Assembly: GCF_900111555.1 (NCBI RefSeq)
Contig: NZ_FOHZ01000004.1
Location: forward strand, 133,342 to 197,341
DNA length: 64,000 nt
Source: Marinobacter segnicrescens
GTDB taxonomy: Bacteria; Pseudomonadota; Gammaproteobacteria; Pseudomonadales; Oleiphilaceae
Direction of reading: 5' to 3'
The notes under the pieces are model-generated. The model did not search any database. It was not told where the DNA came from and saw nothing but the letters and a program-made list of their open reading frames with translations. The position numbers were made by a program, and so were the translations under genes. This document shows positions 25,731-35,402 of the stretch, piece after piece; position 1 is the stretch's first letter, and every line of letters begins with the position of its first letter.

Positions 25731-26516
25731 TCAGTTGTTCCGGATGGCGTTGGTGCGAATGGAACGGGGCAGTTCGGTGCTGTATTCCTTGCCCACGTCG
25801 ATCAGCATGACGTCTCTCAGGATGTTGCGGCCAATCAGCAGGGCGTAGGTCAGGTGGGCCCGGTCACTGAGGGTGAATTCGGCCTTCTGCTCGTGGTCCC
25901 CGAGACGGAACTGAAGCTCGACCACGGCCCGTCGCTCGTAATCCTCTTCATTCGCCTGGATGATTCGCACGTTGCGAACGACTTTGCGCTCCAGTGTCTC
26001 GAAGGTCTCGTCCTTACCCGGAACGGGAATGTCAAACCTTACCCATTCCTGGCCATCTCTTTCAAAACGGCGAACATTGCGGGCATCCATGGAGGAGGTC
26101 TCCGCACCGCTGTCAATACGCGCGTCATAGATAAAGTTGGGACCGACCAGGAGGGCCTTTTCCACTTCACCGACGACCAGCTTGCCCTTCACCCGGTCGC
26201 TGGTACCTGTGTCTGTCGAAGGATCAACGGTGCACACCGGTGCCTTGGGAACAGGCGGGCATTCCGGCGGCTTTACCTTTTCGTTGATGGTGTCGAGAAT
26301 CTGCCGGGTCGACTCACGCTGAAGCTCGGAAAGCTCCTGGTGGTGGCGGTCACCGGCGGTTTTCAGGTAGGCGAGGTCGGCGTTCTGGTCCGCGACCGAT
26401 TGCTGGAGCCCCCGCATGTCATAGCGGTCCACCAGAACCGAGTCTGCAGCGCAGCCGGAAAGCAGGGTGGTGAGGGCGAGCAGTGTGGCTGCGAGCGATT
26501 TGGAGGTCGACAACAT
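25731..26516 (-). CDS. Retropepsin-like aspartic protease lipoprotein (RimB/zinc-protease family)
   Basis: 261 aa from ATG 26516 with GAGAG upstream; a longer frame to 26669 is not needed. Lipoprotein signal peptide MLSTSKSLAATLLALTTLLSG with lipid-modified C22. A short coiled-coil-like stretch (about 30-75) precedes the protease domain. The active-site motif is D-S-G-A-E-T-S-S and the second conserved element is YALLIGRNIL, both typical of retropepsin-like folds formerly called ATP-dependent zinc protease. First gene of the trio; likely an envelope peptidase acting on the peptide handled by the two following genes. Confidence 0.85.
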   Translation of the reverse strand: MLSTSKSLAATLLALTTLLSGCAADSVLVDRYDMRGLQQSVADQNADLAYLKTAGDRHHQELSELQRESTRQILDTINEKVKPPECPPVPKAPVCTVDPSTDTGTSDRVKGKLVVGEVEKALLVGPNFIYDARIDSGAETSSMDARNVRRFERDGQEWVRFDIPVPGKDETFETLERKVVRNVRIIQANEEDYERRAVVELQFRLGDHEQKAEFTLSDRAHLTYALLIGRNILRDVMLIDVGKEYSTELPRSIRTNAIRNN

Positions 26517-26751
26517 GGGATCTCTCTGACTGTCCAGGTCGCGCGGATTATACATGAACGGTCCCTCGTTCGGGTTTACGGTAACTTCACGATGGCCTGT
26601 GGCAGGCCTTCGATAATCGCCATGGCGGGGTTGATCGGTACCCGGTGACCAAACAGCCCTGTCGGCCACAGCGTTGAGGAATTCGCGTATAGTACTGGCA
26701 ACCGTAAGTTGATGAAAAGCACAGGCCCGGAGATCGCAGGAGAACGTCGCC

Positions 26752-28443
26752 TTGAAGCCGTTGTGGGAACAGATTATCGATCAGCCCGTGGCGCTGATAA
26801 TCGTTGTTGTACTTATTATTGTCGCCATTGCCCTGAGTATCCAGTTGAGTCGTGTCCGGCGTCAGATGTCGGAGGCAAGGGAGGCGCACCAGCAATCGGA
26901 ACATGAACTGGCGCGCAGTCGGCACGACCAGGAGCTTCAACACCAGCGGCTGGAACAGGCAGAGTCCCGCGCGGCTGAATTAACGGAGCAGTTGCGGGAG
27001 CTTGAGCGGCGAGTGGAGTACTGGCGCAACCAGGCGAGCACACTTGAGCAGCGCAGCGCTACCCTGGAGGCGGAGAAACAGTCGGAGCACAATCGTGCAG
27101 AAAGCCTCGTTCGGGAACGCGAAGAACTCAGGGTCCGCCGGGATGAACTATCCGCCAGCCTGGAAGCGGCCCGGGTAAAGCTTCGGGAGCAGGACGTCAC
27201 CATCGACAAGGAACGCAAGGCCACGACCGAGAAGCTGGAGCTGCTGGAGCGCAACCGGGACGCCCTCAAACACGAGTTCGAAAACCTTGCCAACCGCATC
27301 TTTGAACAGAAAAGCGAGCACTTCAGCAAGCAGACCCGTACCAGCCTGGACAGCCTGCTTAACCCCTTCCGTGACCAGATCCAGGACTTCCGCAAGCGAG
27401 TGGAGGACGTTTACACCACCGAGACCAAGGACCGGCAGGCCCTGCGCAGCGAGATCAAGTCGCTCCAGGACCTGAATCGCCAGATCACCGAGGAAGCTGC
27501 CAACCTCACCCGGGCACTCAAAGGTGACAAGAAAATCCAGGGCAACTGGGGGGAACTGATCCTGGAGCGGGTGCTGGAAAAATCCGGCCTGCGTAAGGGC
27601 GTGGAATACGACACCCAGGGCAGCTATCGGGACGGCGACGGCCAGCTGCTGCGCCCGGACGTGGTGGTGCACCTGCCAGACCAGCGCAACCTCATTATCG
27701 ACTCCAAGGTATCGCTGCTGGCCTATCAGCAGTGGGTCACCGAGGAAGACGAGATCGAACGGGAAAACCATCTGAAGGCCCATGTGGAGGCCGTTCGGCA
27801 GCATATCCGCACCCTGAGCGAAAAGGACTACAGCCAGCTTAATGGCCTGCACTCGCCGGACTTTGTCCTTCTTTTCATGCCCATCGAACCGGCTTTCGTG
27901 GCGGCATTCCAGTATGACGAGAACCTGTTCGCGGAAGCATTCGAGAAAAAGATTATCGTAGTGACACCAACTACACTCCTCGCCACGCTGAGGACCATCG
28001 AGAACATCTGGCGGTACGAGCGCCAGAGTCAGAACGCCCGTAAAATTGCCGATCGCGCCGGTGCGGTCTATGACAAACTACGGGTATTCGTGGAAGCCAT
28101 GGAGCGGATGGGCAGCCAGATCCAGACCGTGCAGACCACCTATGACGGCGCCATGAATACGCTGACCCGTGGCCGCGGTAACCTGATCTCACAAGCCAGC
28201 AAGTTTGTCGAACTGGGGGTGCGGGTGAAAAAGGAATTGCCACGGACGATTACCGAACAGGCAGATGCCGGTGGCGAAGACGATGACACGCCGGCGGCAC
28301 TCGACAGGCAGTCGGACGAAGCGCCAGCAGGGGCCGGCGCAGAGCCGGGTGGGGCTGAAGGTCATGACCCCTCTACCGCGCAAGATTCCCAGGACGAACC
28401 GTCAGGCGAACATGAGGAGAATGACGATGTACTCAAGGATTAA
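26752..28443 (+). CDS. rmuC: DNA recombination protein RmuC
   Basis: 563 aa. One membrane helix at the N-terminus (about 11-30), then a long coiled coil (about 35-180), then the RmuC domain with GNWGELILERVLEKSGLRKG and RPDVVVHLPDQRNLIIDSKVSL, a nuclease-fold core. A Gly/Asp/Glu-rich tail follows from about 500. RmuC limits DNA inversions at short repeats. TTG 26752 is the start, with AGGAG about 9 nt upstream; no nearer ATG exists. The following gene overlaps its end by 17 bp. Confidence 0.92.
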   Translation: MKPLWEQIIDQPVALIIVVVLIIVAIALSIQLSRVRRQMSEAREAHQQSEHELARSRHDQELQHQRLEQAESRAAELTEQLRELERRVEYWRNQASTLEQRSATLEAEKQSEHNRAESLVREREELRVRRDELSASLEAARVKLREQDVTIDKERKATTEKLELLERNRDALKHEFENLANRIFEQKSEHFSKQTRTSLDSLLNPFRDQIQDFRKRVEDVYTTETKDRQALRSEIKSLQDLNRQITEEAANLTRALKGDKKIQGNWGELILERVLEKSGLRKGVEYDTQGSYRDGDGQLLRPDVVVHLPDQRNLIIDSKVSLLAYQQWVTEEDEIERENHLKAHVEAVRQHIRTLSEKDYSQLNGLHSPDFVLLFMPIEPAFVAAFQYDENLFAEAFEKKIIVVTPTTLLATLRTIENIWRYERQSQNARKIADRAGAVYDKLRVFVEAMERMGSQIQTVQTTYDGAMNTLTRGRGNLISQASKFVELGVRVKKELPRTITEQADAGGEDDDTPAALDRQSDEAPAGAGAEPGGAEGHDPSTAQDSQDEPSGEHEENDDVLKD

Positions 28444-29284
28444 GGTGCCGGGAAAGAAGCACATGGCTGGCCTGCTGCTGGCAGGCAGTCTGATGGTCAC
28501 CGCTGTAACAGCCGTAGCCTTACCGCCGGAACACGAAATCCAGCGCCTGATGCTGGCGGTGGAAGAATCGGTAAAGGGTGAAAACTGGGGCCAGGCGGCT
28601 GAATACCTGAATCGCCTGCAGCGCATAGACGGAGAGAAGCCCGCAGAGTACCTGTACTACCGGGGTGAGGTCATGGCCCGTTCCGAGCACTACAACGAAG
28701 CCCTCTCTGCCCTGGAGAACTACGTAGCCGGCACCGGCGCTGACGGTAAGCATTATACCGACGCCCTCAAGCTTATTACCCGCATTGAACAGGAGCGCTC
28801 CAGTCAGTCAGGCCGCTCTGATCAGGGCGGGGACGAACCGGTAGCGGAGATTGCCCCGGCCGGTGCTGAAGCATCCGAAGGGCAGGGGTCGATGACCGGC
28901 GACGCCAGTCCGGGCGCCCTGGTAGCACGCCTCAACCGGCTCTTTGACCAGGCTGGCTGGCGCCGGGACGCCCGTCTGATTCGCGAGGGCAGCAGCCCGG
29001 ATGTTCACTACCAGGTATCGGTCAACAATGGTGAACTGAGCTTCCGCGAAAGCCGCCAGGAAGACGGTCGTCGACAGCTGAGTACCATCACCCTGCCGGT
29101 CTACGGGATCAGCCCCATGATCGAATGGAGCTGTGAAAACGCAACGGAATCCTGCTGGATCTACGATCCCCGCGATAATTCGCGATTCCTCCGGCTCGGC
29201 AATGACCGCGACAAGGCCGATCAGCTGGCCAGTACCCTGGGTCAGCTGATCCGGCGGTTGCAGCGGCCTTCTGAAGGGCGTTGA
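28427..29284 (+). CDS. Exported TPR-like hypothetical protein
   Basis: 285 aa. Signal peptide (MAGLLLAGSLMVTAVTAVA, cut near 31). Residues about 40-125 form two or three helical repeats (GQAAEYLNRLQRI, YYRGEVMARSEHYNEALSALENYV) like tetratricopeptide units. An acidic linker and a C-terminal domain with WSCENATESCWIYDPRDNSR follow; two cysteines there could form a disulfide. The ATG at 28427 has AGGAGA 6 nt upstream and lies inside rmuC, indicating coupling. Function not recognised; probably a periplasmic scaffold. Confidence 0.75.
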   Translation: MYSRIKVPGKKHMAGLLLAGSLMVTAVTAVALPPEHEIQRLMLAVEESVKGENWGQAAEYLNRLQRIDGEKPAEYLYYRGEVMARSEHYNEALSALENYVAGTGADGKHYTDALKLITRIEQERSSQSGRSDQGGDEPVAEIAPAGAEASEGQGSMTGDASPGALVARLNRLFDQAGWRRDARLIREGSSPDVHYQVSVNNGELSFRESRQEDGRRQLSTITLPVYGISPMIEWSCENATESCWIYDPRDNSRFLRLGNDRDKADQLASTLGQLIRRLQRPSEGR

Positions 29285-29293
29285 CCCTTGAGC

Positions 29294-30067
29294 TCAGGAA
29301 AACCTGGAAAAGTCGGGCTTCCGCTTCTCCATAAAGGCCTTGAACGCCTCCGCCGCTTCCGGCGACTTCAGCCGCTCTCCGAATAACTCGCCTTCGGCCA
29401 GCATTGCCTCCCGCAGCTCGGCTGTATTGCGACGGTTCAGCAGGCGCTTGGTGGCACGAACAGACGCTGGCGGCTGGGCAACCAGTTGGGCGCAGGCGGC
29501 CAACGCCTCTGACTCGGTGGCAGAAGGCTCGCAAACCCGGTTAATCAGTCCCAGTTCAGCGGCCTTGGGGGCATCAAACGTACCACCCAGCAGAAGCAAC
29601 TCCGCCGCGCGAACCCGGCCCAGCCACTCCGGCAGCAACAAGCTCGAACCACCCTCCGGGCACAAGCCCAGGTTGGCGAACGGCATCTGGAAGGCCGTAT
29701 TGTTGCCGGCGAACACCAGGTCACAATGCAGCAGCATGGTGGTACCAATGCCCACTGCGGGGCCATTGACCGCTGCGACGACCGGCTTCTCGGCTTTCGC
29801 CATACCGAACAGGAAACGTCCAACCGGGGAAGTTTCGAACTCACCCACCGGCCCGGCAGCGAAGTCAGACAGGTCATTACCCGCCGTAAAGCATTCCTCG
29901 GTACCGGTAATCAGGGTACAGCGAATGTTCGCATCGTTCTCTGCATTGCTAATCGCATCCGCCAGCGCGGCGTACATGGCCTGGCTGAGGGCATTCTTGC
30001 GGTCTGGGCGATTCAGTCGGGCGATCTGTACCTGGTCGCGGACTTCAATGACAACGTGTTCGCTCAC
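29294..30067 (-). CDS. Enoyl-CoA hydratase/isomerase family protein
   Basis: 257 aa crotonase-fold protein. The oxyanion-hole segments are TAGNDLSDF (CoA site) and NGPAVGIGTTMLLHCDLVFA. The usual catalytic Glu position is within CPEGGSSLLLP. It ends with KAFMEKRKPDFSRF, typical of the family. GTG 30067 with AAGGAG 6 nt before it is preferred to an ATG five codons earlier that lacks a site. It probably acts on an unsaturated acyl-CoA in fatty acid or side-chain oxidation. It stands alone between the TPR protein and fumarase. Confidence 0.85.
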   Translation of the reverse strand: MSEHVVIEVRDQVQIARLNRPDRKNALSQAMYAALADAISNAENDANIRCTLITGTEECFTAGNDLSDFAAGPVGEFETSPVGRFLFGMAKAEKPVVAAVNGPAVGIGTTMLLHCDLVFAGNNTAFQMPFANLGLCPEGGSSLLLPEWLGRVRAAELLLLGGTFDAPKAAELGLINRVCEPSATESEALAACAQLVAQPPASVRATKRLLNRRNTAELREAMLAEGELFGERLKSPEAAEAFKAFMEKRKPDFSRFS

Positions 30068-30289
30068 GGAGGGCTCCTTCATACATTTTTTTATGGTGAC
30101 CGGCTCGCGGCCTGCGACTTTGGTCGCGGTCCGGATTAAACCCCAGAACCACGGGCAGATGCAAAGTAGCAAGGTATCTGTATAAAACCTGACCCGGCTG
30201 GTAAACTGTGCGCCGTTTTTGTGGCGCGCCCTCCTGACTCTCGCCGGCCGCGCTTCCAACCGAACAACCGAAAAACTGATGAGACGCCT

Positions 30290-31804
30290 ATGACCACCGT
30301 AATCCGCCAGGACGACCTGATCGAAAGCGTAGCGGACGCGCTGCAGTTCATTTCCTACTACCACCCCAAGGACTTTATCCAGGGCGTATACGAGGCCTAC
30401 CAGAAGGAAGAGTCCCAGGCGGCCAAGGATGCCATGGCGCAGATCCTCATCAACTCCCGCATGTGCGCCCAGGGTCACCGCCCTATCTGCCAGGACACCG
30501 GCATCGTTACCGTATTCGTCAATATCGGTATGGACGTAAAGTTCGAATGCGACCAGCCGCTGGATGATGTCATCAACGAAGGTGTTCGCCGCGCCTACAC
30601 CCATCCGGACAACGTGCTGCGGGCTTCCGTACTGGCGGACCCGGACGGCAAGCGGGAGAACACCAAGGACAATACGCCGGCCATCATCCACTACAAGATG
30701 GTGCCCGGTAACACCGTAGAGGTGCACGTAGCGGCCAAGGGCGGCGGGTCCGAGGCCAAGTCCAAGTTTGCCATGCTGAACCCGTCTGACTCGGTTGTGG
30801 ACTGGGTGCTGAAGATGGTTCCGCAGATGGGCGCCGGCTGGTGTCCGCCGGGCATGCTGGGCATTGGTATTGGCGGTACCGCCGAGAAGGCAATGGAGCT
30901 GGCCAAGGAATCCCTGCTGGAGCCCATCGATATCCACGACCTGCAGGCTCGCGGTGCGTCCAACCGGGCTGAGGAGCTGCGCCTGGAGCTATTCGAGAAA
31001 GTCAACGAGCTGGGCATTGGCGCCCAGGGCCTGGGTGGCCTGACCACCGTGCTGGACGTGAAGGTGAAGGACTATCCCACCCACGCGGCGAACAAGCCCG
31101 TCGCTATCATCCCCAACTGTGCCGCCACCCGCCATGCGCACTTCGTGCTGGATGGTTCCGGCCCGTCATTGCAGACACCCCCGAGCCTGGACGACTGGCC
31201 GGAAATCACCTGGGAAGTCGGCGAGAACGTGCGCCGCGTGAACCTGGATACGGTGACTCCGGAAGACGTGAAGGACTGGCAGCCGGGTGAAACCGTGCTG
31301 CTCTCCGGCAAGATGCTCACCGGTCGTGATGCCGCCCACAAGAAGATGGTCGACATGATCGAGAAGGGCGAAGAGCTGCCGGTGGACCTTAAGGGCCGCT
31401 TTATCTACTACGTGGGTCCGGTAGACCCGGTACGCGAAGAAGTGGTTGGCCCGGCCGGCCCCACTACAGCCACCCGGATGGACAAGTTCACCCGCACCAT
31501 GCTTGAGAAAACTGGCCTGACCGGCATGATCGGCAAGGCAGAGCGTGGCCAGGTGGCCATCGATGCCATCCGTGAATTTGGTGCGGTCTACCTGATGGCC
31601 GTTGGCGGCTCTGCCTACCTGGTCTCCAAGGCCATCAAGAAAGCGGAAGTGGTTGCCTTCCCGGAACTGGGTATGGAAGCCATCTACGAGTTCGAGGTAG
31701 AGGATATGCCGGTCACCGTCGCGGTGGACTCCCGTGGTACGTCTGTACACCAGACCGGCCCGGTGGAGTGGCACGACAAGATCATTGCTGCCAAGGCGGT
31801 TTGA
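30290..31804 (+). CDS. Class I fumarate hydratase (4Fe-4S)
   Basis: 504 aa, TCA-cycle enzyme converting fumarate to malate, iron-sulfur dependent. Cluster cysteines sit in RPICQDTG (C67), AGWCPPG and IIPNCAATRHAHFVLDG. The C-terminal beta domain carries KMLTGRDAAHKKM. ATG 30290 begins the conserved sequence; only a weak GAG site precedes it. Length matches FumA/FumB-type single-chain enzymes (about 500-550 aa). Oxygen-sensitive, unlike class II FumC. Confidence 0.92.
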   Translation: MTTVIRQDDLIESVADALQFISYYHPKDFIQGVYEAYQKEESQAAKDAMAQILINSRMCAQGHRPICQDTGIVTVFVNIGMDVKFECDQPLDDVINEGVRRAYTHPDNVLRASVLADPDGKRENTKDNTPAIIHYKMVPGNTVEVHVAAKGGGSEAKSKFAMLNPSDSVVDWVLKMVPQMGAGWCPPGMLGIGIGGTAEKAMELAKESLLEPIDIHDLQARGASNRAEELRLELFEKVNELGIGAQGLGGLTTVLDVKVKDYPTHAANKPVAIIPNCAATRHAHFVLDGSGPSLQTPPSLDDWPEITWEVGENVRRVNLDTVTPEDVKDWQPGETVLLSGKMLTGRDAAHKKMVDMIEKGEELPVDLKGRFIYYVGPVDPVREEVVGPAGPTTATRMDKFTRTMLEKTGLTGMIGKAERGQVAIDAIREFGAVYLMAVGGSAYLVSKAIKKAEVVAFPELGMEAIYEFEVEDMPVTVAVDSRGTSVHQTGPVEWHDKIIAAKAV

Positions 31805-31819
31805 ATCTTAGCTGATGCA

Positions 31820-31957
31820 CCCTTCGACGGGCTCAGGGTGAACGGCACTTACCGGGACCCTTCGACAAGCTCAGGGTGAACGGAGTTTGCCGGAACGCTG
31901 GGGGAGGCTCAGGATGAGCGGATTGGAATGACCGTTCGCCCTGAGCCTGTCGAAGGG
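31820..31957. repeat. Cluster of 26-bp palindromic repeats downstream of fumarase
   Basis: Two direct copies (31820-31845 and 31858-31883) and one inverted copy (31932-31957) of a 26-bp unit that opens CCCTTCGAC and ends GAACGG. A degraded copy lies around 31905-31920. Direct and inverted copies can fold into a long hairpin between fumarase and the convergent selO. The unit recurs near 43309, 43361, 50260 and 52594. Confidence 0.85.
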
Positions 31958-32001
31958 CGTGATGCCGTGGCGAAATAGTCCATAAATCCGTTTACCTCGG
32001 T

Positions 32002-33498
32002 TCACGAAGAGCAACTGATACTCATACGCCGCCCCCAGTCCGGTGGCACCTGGGCATAGCGCACGTACTCCGGCTGTTCGTCAAAGGGCTGTTTCAGTAC
32101 CGTCAGCAATTCGTCCAGTGGCGCGTAGTCACCCTCCCGCGCCGCTTCAATCACCTGCTGGGCCAGGTAGTTCCGCAGTATGTATTTCGGGTTCACCCGG
32201 CACATGGCCCGCTCCCGTTCTTCAGGCGTCAGTGATTCGCTCTCAAGGCGTCGTTCATATCGTTCCAGCCAGGCATCCGCCACGCTGCGGTCCACAAACA
32301 GGTCCCGCACCGGTCCCGGTCCCCGGGAGGGAAGGGTGGACAGGCCGCGGAAGAACCGGGTGTAGTCCACGCTGTGTTCATGGAGCATGCTGAAGGTGTC
32401 CATGATCAGGCCCTGGTCGTCCTCTGCCTCTCCGGACAAGCCGAGTTTCTCCCGCATCAGGGCCGGGAACACGCTGTTGTACGTGGTTTCGTATTCCCGC
32501 ATGCTCCGGCGAAGGTCGTCCGTATCGATCAGCGACGACAGCGCATGGGCCAGGTACTGACAGTTGATGAAGCCGATTTCGGGCTGGCGGTTATAGGCAT
32601 AGCGACCGCCCTGGTCGGTGTGGTTGCAGATATAGCGGGCGTCGAAGTCATCAAGGAACGCATAGGGTCCGTAATCGAAGGTGTCGCCGATGATCGACAT
32701 GTTGTCGGAGTTCATCACCCCGTGGCAGAAGCCCACTACCTGCCATTGTGAAATCGTTCGGGCGGTACGGCGTACCACTTCGCCAAAGAAGGCCGGATAT
32801 CGCTCGGCTGCCGGCAGCTCGGCCAGATCCGGAAAGTGATAGCCAATGGTGTGATCCGCCAGGGTCCTGACCGCCTCCGGCCCCAGGTGGTTGGCCGCGT
32901 ATTCGAAGTGGCCAAAGCGGATATGGGTATCGGCTACCCGCACCAGGGCAGCTGCAGTCTCGATGGTTTCCCGACGTACCGGCTCGTTGGATGACACCAG
33001 GAACAGGGCCCGGGTCGTCGGAATGCCCAGGTAATACATCGCTTCGCTGCACAGGTATTCGCGGATGGTCGAGCGCAGCACCGCCCGCCCATCGCCAAAG
33101 CGGGAGTAGGGGGTCTGGCCAGCGCCCTTCAGGTGCCAGTCCCGAATGCGGCCGTCCGGGTCCTGTGTCTCCCACAGCAGAAGGCCACGGCCGTCCCCAA
33201 GCTCCGGGTTGTACATGCCGAACTGGTGGCCGGTGTACTTCATGGCCACCGGCTCCATGCCTTCCAGTAAGGCACGGCCAGCGCCGATCTCGGCCCAGTC
33301 TTCCGGGGAATCCACCGACAGCCCCATTTCCCCGGCCAGGTCCTTGTTGAAATGCACCAGTCTGACGTTGCCCCGCAGGGGTGTTGGCTGGACATGACTG
33401 TAGAAGGTATCTGGTAATTCGAGGTACCGCCGGGTTGTCTGTATGCCGCTGAATGCTGTCATAAGGGAACTGGCCGGTGCCGACTGGCTGTAGGCCAT
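32002..33498 (-). CDS. selO: Protein adenylyltransferase SelO (YdiU/UPF0061)
   Basis: 498 aa, pseudokinase-fold enzyme that transfers AMP from ATP to Ser/Thr/Tyr of target proteins. Conserved blocks include GAGQTPYSRFGDGRAVLRS, HGVMNSDNMSI, GDTFDYGPYAFLD and VNPKYILRNYLAQQ. It ends ISCSS: in eukaryotes the corresponding near-terminal residue is selenocysteine, here an ordinary Cys. AGGAGG precedes the ATG by only 3 nt, but no better start exists. Oxidative-stress link is known for the family. Confidence 0.92.
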   Translation of the reverse strand: MAYSQSAPASSLMTAFSGIQTTRRYLELPDTFYSHVQPTPLRGNVRLVHFNKDLAGEMGLSVDSPEDWAEIGAGRALLEGMEPVAMKYTGHQFGMYNPELGDGRGLLLWETQDPDGRIRDWHLKGAGQTPYSRFGDGRAVLRSTIREYLCSEAMYYLGIPTTRALFLVSSNEPVRRETIETAAALVRVADTHIRFGHFEYAANHLGPEAVRTLADHTIGYHFPDLAELPAAERYPAFFGEVVRRTARTISQWQVVGFCHGVMNSDNMSIIGDTFDYGPYAFLDDFDARYICNHTDQGGRYAYNRQPEIGFINCQYLAHALSSLIDTDDLRRSMREYETTYNSVFPALMREKLGLSGEAEDDQGLIMDTFSMLHEHSVDYTRFFRGLSTLPSRGPGPVRDLFVDRSVADAWLERYERRLESESLTPEERERAMCRVNPKYILRNYLAQQVIEAAREGDYAPLDELLTVLKQPFDEQPEYVRYAQVPPDWGRRMSISCSS

Positions 33499-33609
33499 TC
33501 TCCTCCTATACTGGTGGATGTACTACTGGTGCAAGTACCGGGGCAAACGGGGTCGCTGGTACGGAACCTGCTTTTCTACAGGAAGACGTAAACGCCTGGA
33601 GCCGAAGCC

Positions 33610-34536
33610 ATGCCGAACACAGATACCGATGATGCCCTCGAAGCCCTGATGAACCAGCACCGGTTACCGCCGGAATACCGCCGTACCGTCAGCGATATAA
33701 TCGAGCCCCTTGCCCTGTCACTCTATCAGGCCAGCAAGGACTCGGACACACCCCTGGTCGTGGGCATCCACGGTGCCCAGGGCACCGGCAAATCCACCCT
33801 GACGGATTTCTTGCGGGTATTGCTCGCTTATCGCTACCGCTGTCCTACCGCAAGCCTGTCACTGGATGACATCTACCATACCCGGGAGACCCGCAGTGAG
33901 CTGGCCAGTGAGGTCCACCCGATGCTGGCTACCCGCGGCGTTCCAGGCACCCATGACCTGCCGCTCGGCAACAGGGTATTGGATGAACTGGTGGCCGCCA
34001 ACGCCGGATCCCGCACCCCCATGCCGGTTTTCAACAAGGCCCTGGACGACCGGGAGCCGGAGGAGAACTGGCCCCTGTTTATCGGCCATCCGGAGATCAT
34101 CCTGGTGGAAGGCTGGTGTCTTGGGGCATTGCCCCAGTCTGAGGAAAAACTCGCTACGCCATTAAACGACCTGGAAAGGAACGACGATGCCGACGGCCGC
34201 TGGCGGCGTTACGTCAACCAGCAGCTGGACGGTCCTTACAAGGATTTCTTCGAGCGCCTGGACCTGCTGATCATGATGAAGGCGCCGTCGTTCGATGCGG
34301 TAAAACGCTGGCGCACCGAACAGGAGCACAAGCTGGCGGAGCGCTACCGGGCTGCACCGAAAGTGGGCGAAGAAAGTGGCCGGCCCGCACCACAAGTGCG
34401 CATTATGGGAGATGCCGAACTGGAACGCTTTGTCATGCACTACGAACGTATCACCCGGCACTGCCTGGACGAGATGCCCGCCCGGGCAGACGTGCTGCTG
34501 GAGTTGGACGAAGACCACACCCTGACCCGGGCCTGA
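33610..34536 (+). CDS. D-glycerate 3-kinase-like P-loop kinase
   Basis: 308 aa, cytosolic. Walker A G55-A-Q-G-T-G-K61-S62. The lid/substrate segment LSLDDIYHT and VEGWCLGA fit the phosphoribulokinase/uridine-kinase-like glycerate kinase (GLYK) family, which makes 3-phosphoglycerate from D-glycerate. It opens a run of genes with 4 bp to the phosphatase. In this neighbourhood it would recycle glycerate released by the GH13 phosphorylase, giving the 3-phosphoglycerate acceptor for the synthase. Confidence 0.85.
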   Translation: MPNTDTDDALEALMNQHRLPPEYRRTVSDIIEPLALSLYQASKDSDTPLVVGIHGAQGTGKSTLTDFLRVLLAYRYRCPTASLSLDDIYHTRETRSELASEVHPMLATRGVPGTHDLPLGNRVLDELVAANAGSRTPMPVFNKALDDREPEENWPLFIGHPEIILVEGWCLGALPQSEEKLATPLNDLERNDDADGRWRRYVNQQLDGPYKDFFERLDLLIMMKAPSFDAVKRWRTEQEHKLAERYRAAPKVGEESGRPAPQVRIMGDAELERFVMHYERITRHCLDEMPARADVLLELDEDHTLTRA

Positions 34537-34540
34537 GGCC

Positions 34541-35347
34541 ATGTTTGGGCCGGCACTGATCCTGTTCAGCGACCTGGACGGTACGCTCCTGGACCATGAC
34601 ACCTACGACTGGTCGCCGGCACAGCCTGCACTGAAGCAGCTGGCGGCACTGGAAGTCCCGCTGGTACTGACGTCCAGCAAGACCCGGGGGGAAATGGAAG
34701 CGCTTCGGCGAGCGATGGGTAATCACCACCCCTTTATCGTGGAGAACGGCGCCGCCACGGTGATACCGAAGGACTACTTCGAGGCAGGGCCGGAACAGGT
34801 CACCTGCCTGGGGGCCGGCCGTGTTGACATCCTCACCCATCTGCGACGGCTCAGGGGGCAGGGTTTCCGGTTTACCGGCTTTGCGGATATGACGGATGCA
34901 GACGTCGCCAATCACACCGGGCTGGACCTGAACGGCGCCGGTAAGGCCAGGGACCGGGTTGCCACGGAACCATTGCTCTGGCAGGGCTCGGAGGCAGACC
35001 TGGCGGCCTTTCGGCTGGCCCTGGAGGCTGCAGGACTTCAGCTGCTCGCCGGGGGGCGTTTTCTCCACGTGATGGGCCAGTTCGACAAGGCGGATGCCAT
35101 GGCACAACTGACCCAACGCTACCGTACCCGCTGGCCAGGCAGGAGCTGGCAAACCGTGGCCCTGGGGGACAGCCCCAACGACCAGGCCATGCTTGCTGGC
35201 GCGGACCTTGCAGTGGTCATGGCAGGCCCCGGCGCAAACCGGATCGAGCTGCCGCCAGGTCACCGGGTCATCCGGTCGCAACAGCCAGGCCCGTTGGGCT
35301 GGAACCAGTGTGTACTGGACATCCTTCAGAGCTACGACGACCACTGA
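34541..35347 (+). CDS. HAD-IIB phosphatase, glucosyl/mannosyl-3-phosphoglycerate type
   Basis: 268 aa. HAD motif I FSDLDGTLL (nucleophile D11, acid D13), motif II LTSSKT and motif IV GDSPNDQAML are intact. It matches the mannosyl-3-phosphoglycerate phosphatase family. Next to a GT81-like synthase rather than a mannosyl synthase, so the natural substrate is more probably glucosyl-3-phosphoglycerate, giving glucosylglycerate. It lies 4 bp behind the kinase and 55 bp before the synthase. Confidence 0.85.
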   Translation: MFGPALILFSDLDGTLLDHDTYDWSPAQPALKQLAALEVPLVLTSSKTRGEMEALRRAMGNHHPFIVENGAATVIPKDYFEAGPEQVTCLGAGRVDILTHLRRLRGQGFRFTGFADMTDADVANHTGLDLNGAGKARDRVATEPLLWQGSEADLAAFRLALEAAGLQLLAGGRFLHVMGQFDKADAMAQLTQRYRTRWPGRSWQTVALGDSPNDQAMLAGADLAVVMAGPGANRIELPPGHRVIRSQQPGPLGWNQCVLDILQSYDDH

Positions 35348-35402
35348 GTGACAGCCCGGCAATGACCCTCAATCACCCTCGATCACAACAAGGAGAGCCC
35401 GC

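Noticed and set aside
30082..30937. N-terminal extension of the enoyl-CoA hydratase frame across the fumarase gene
   Set aside because: The extra part lies antisense to fumarase; the conserved crotonase domain begins near 30067 behind an AAGGAG site.
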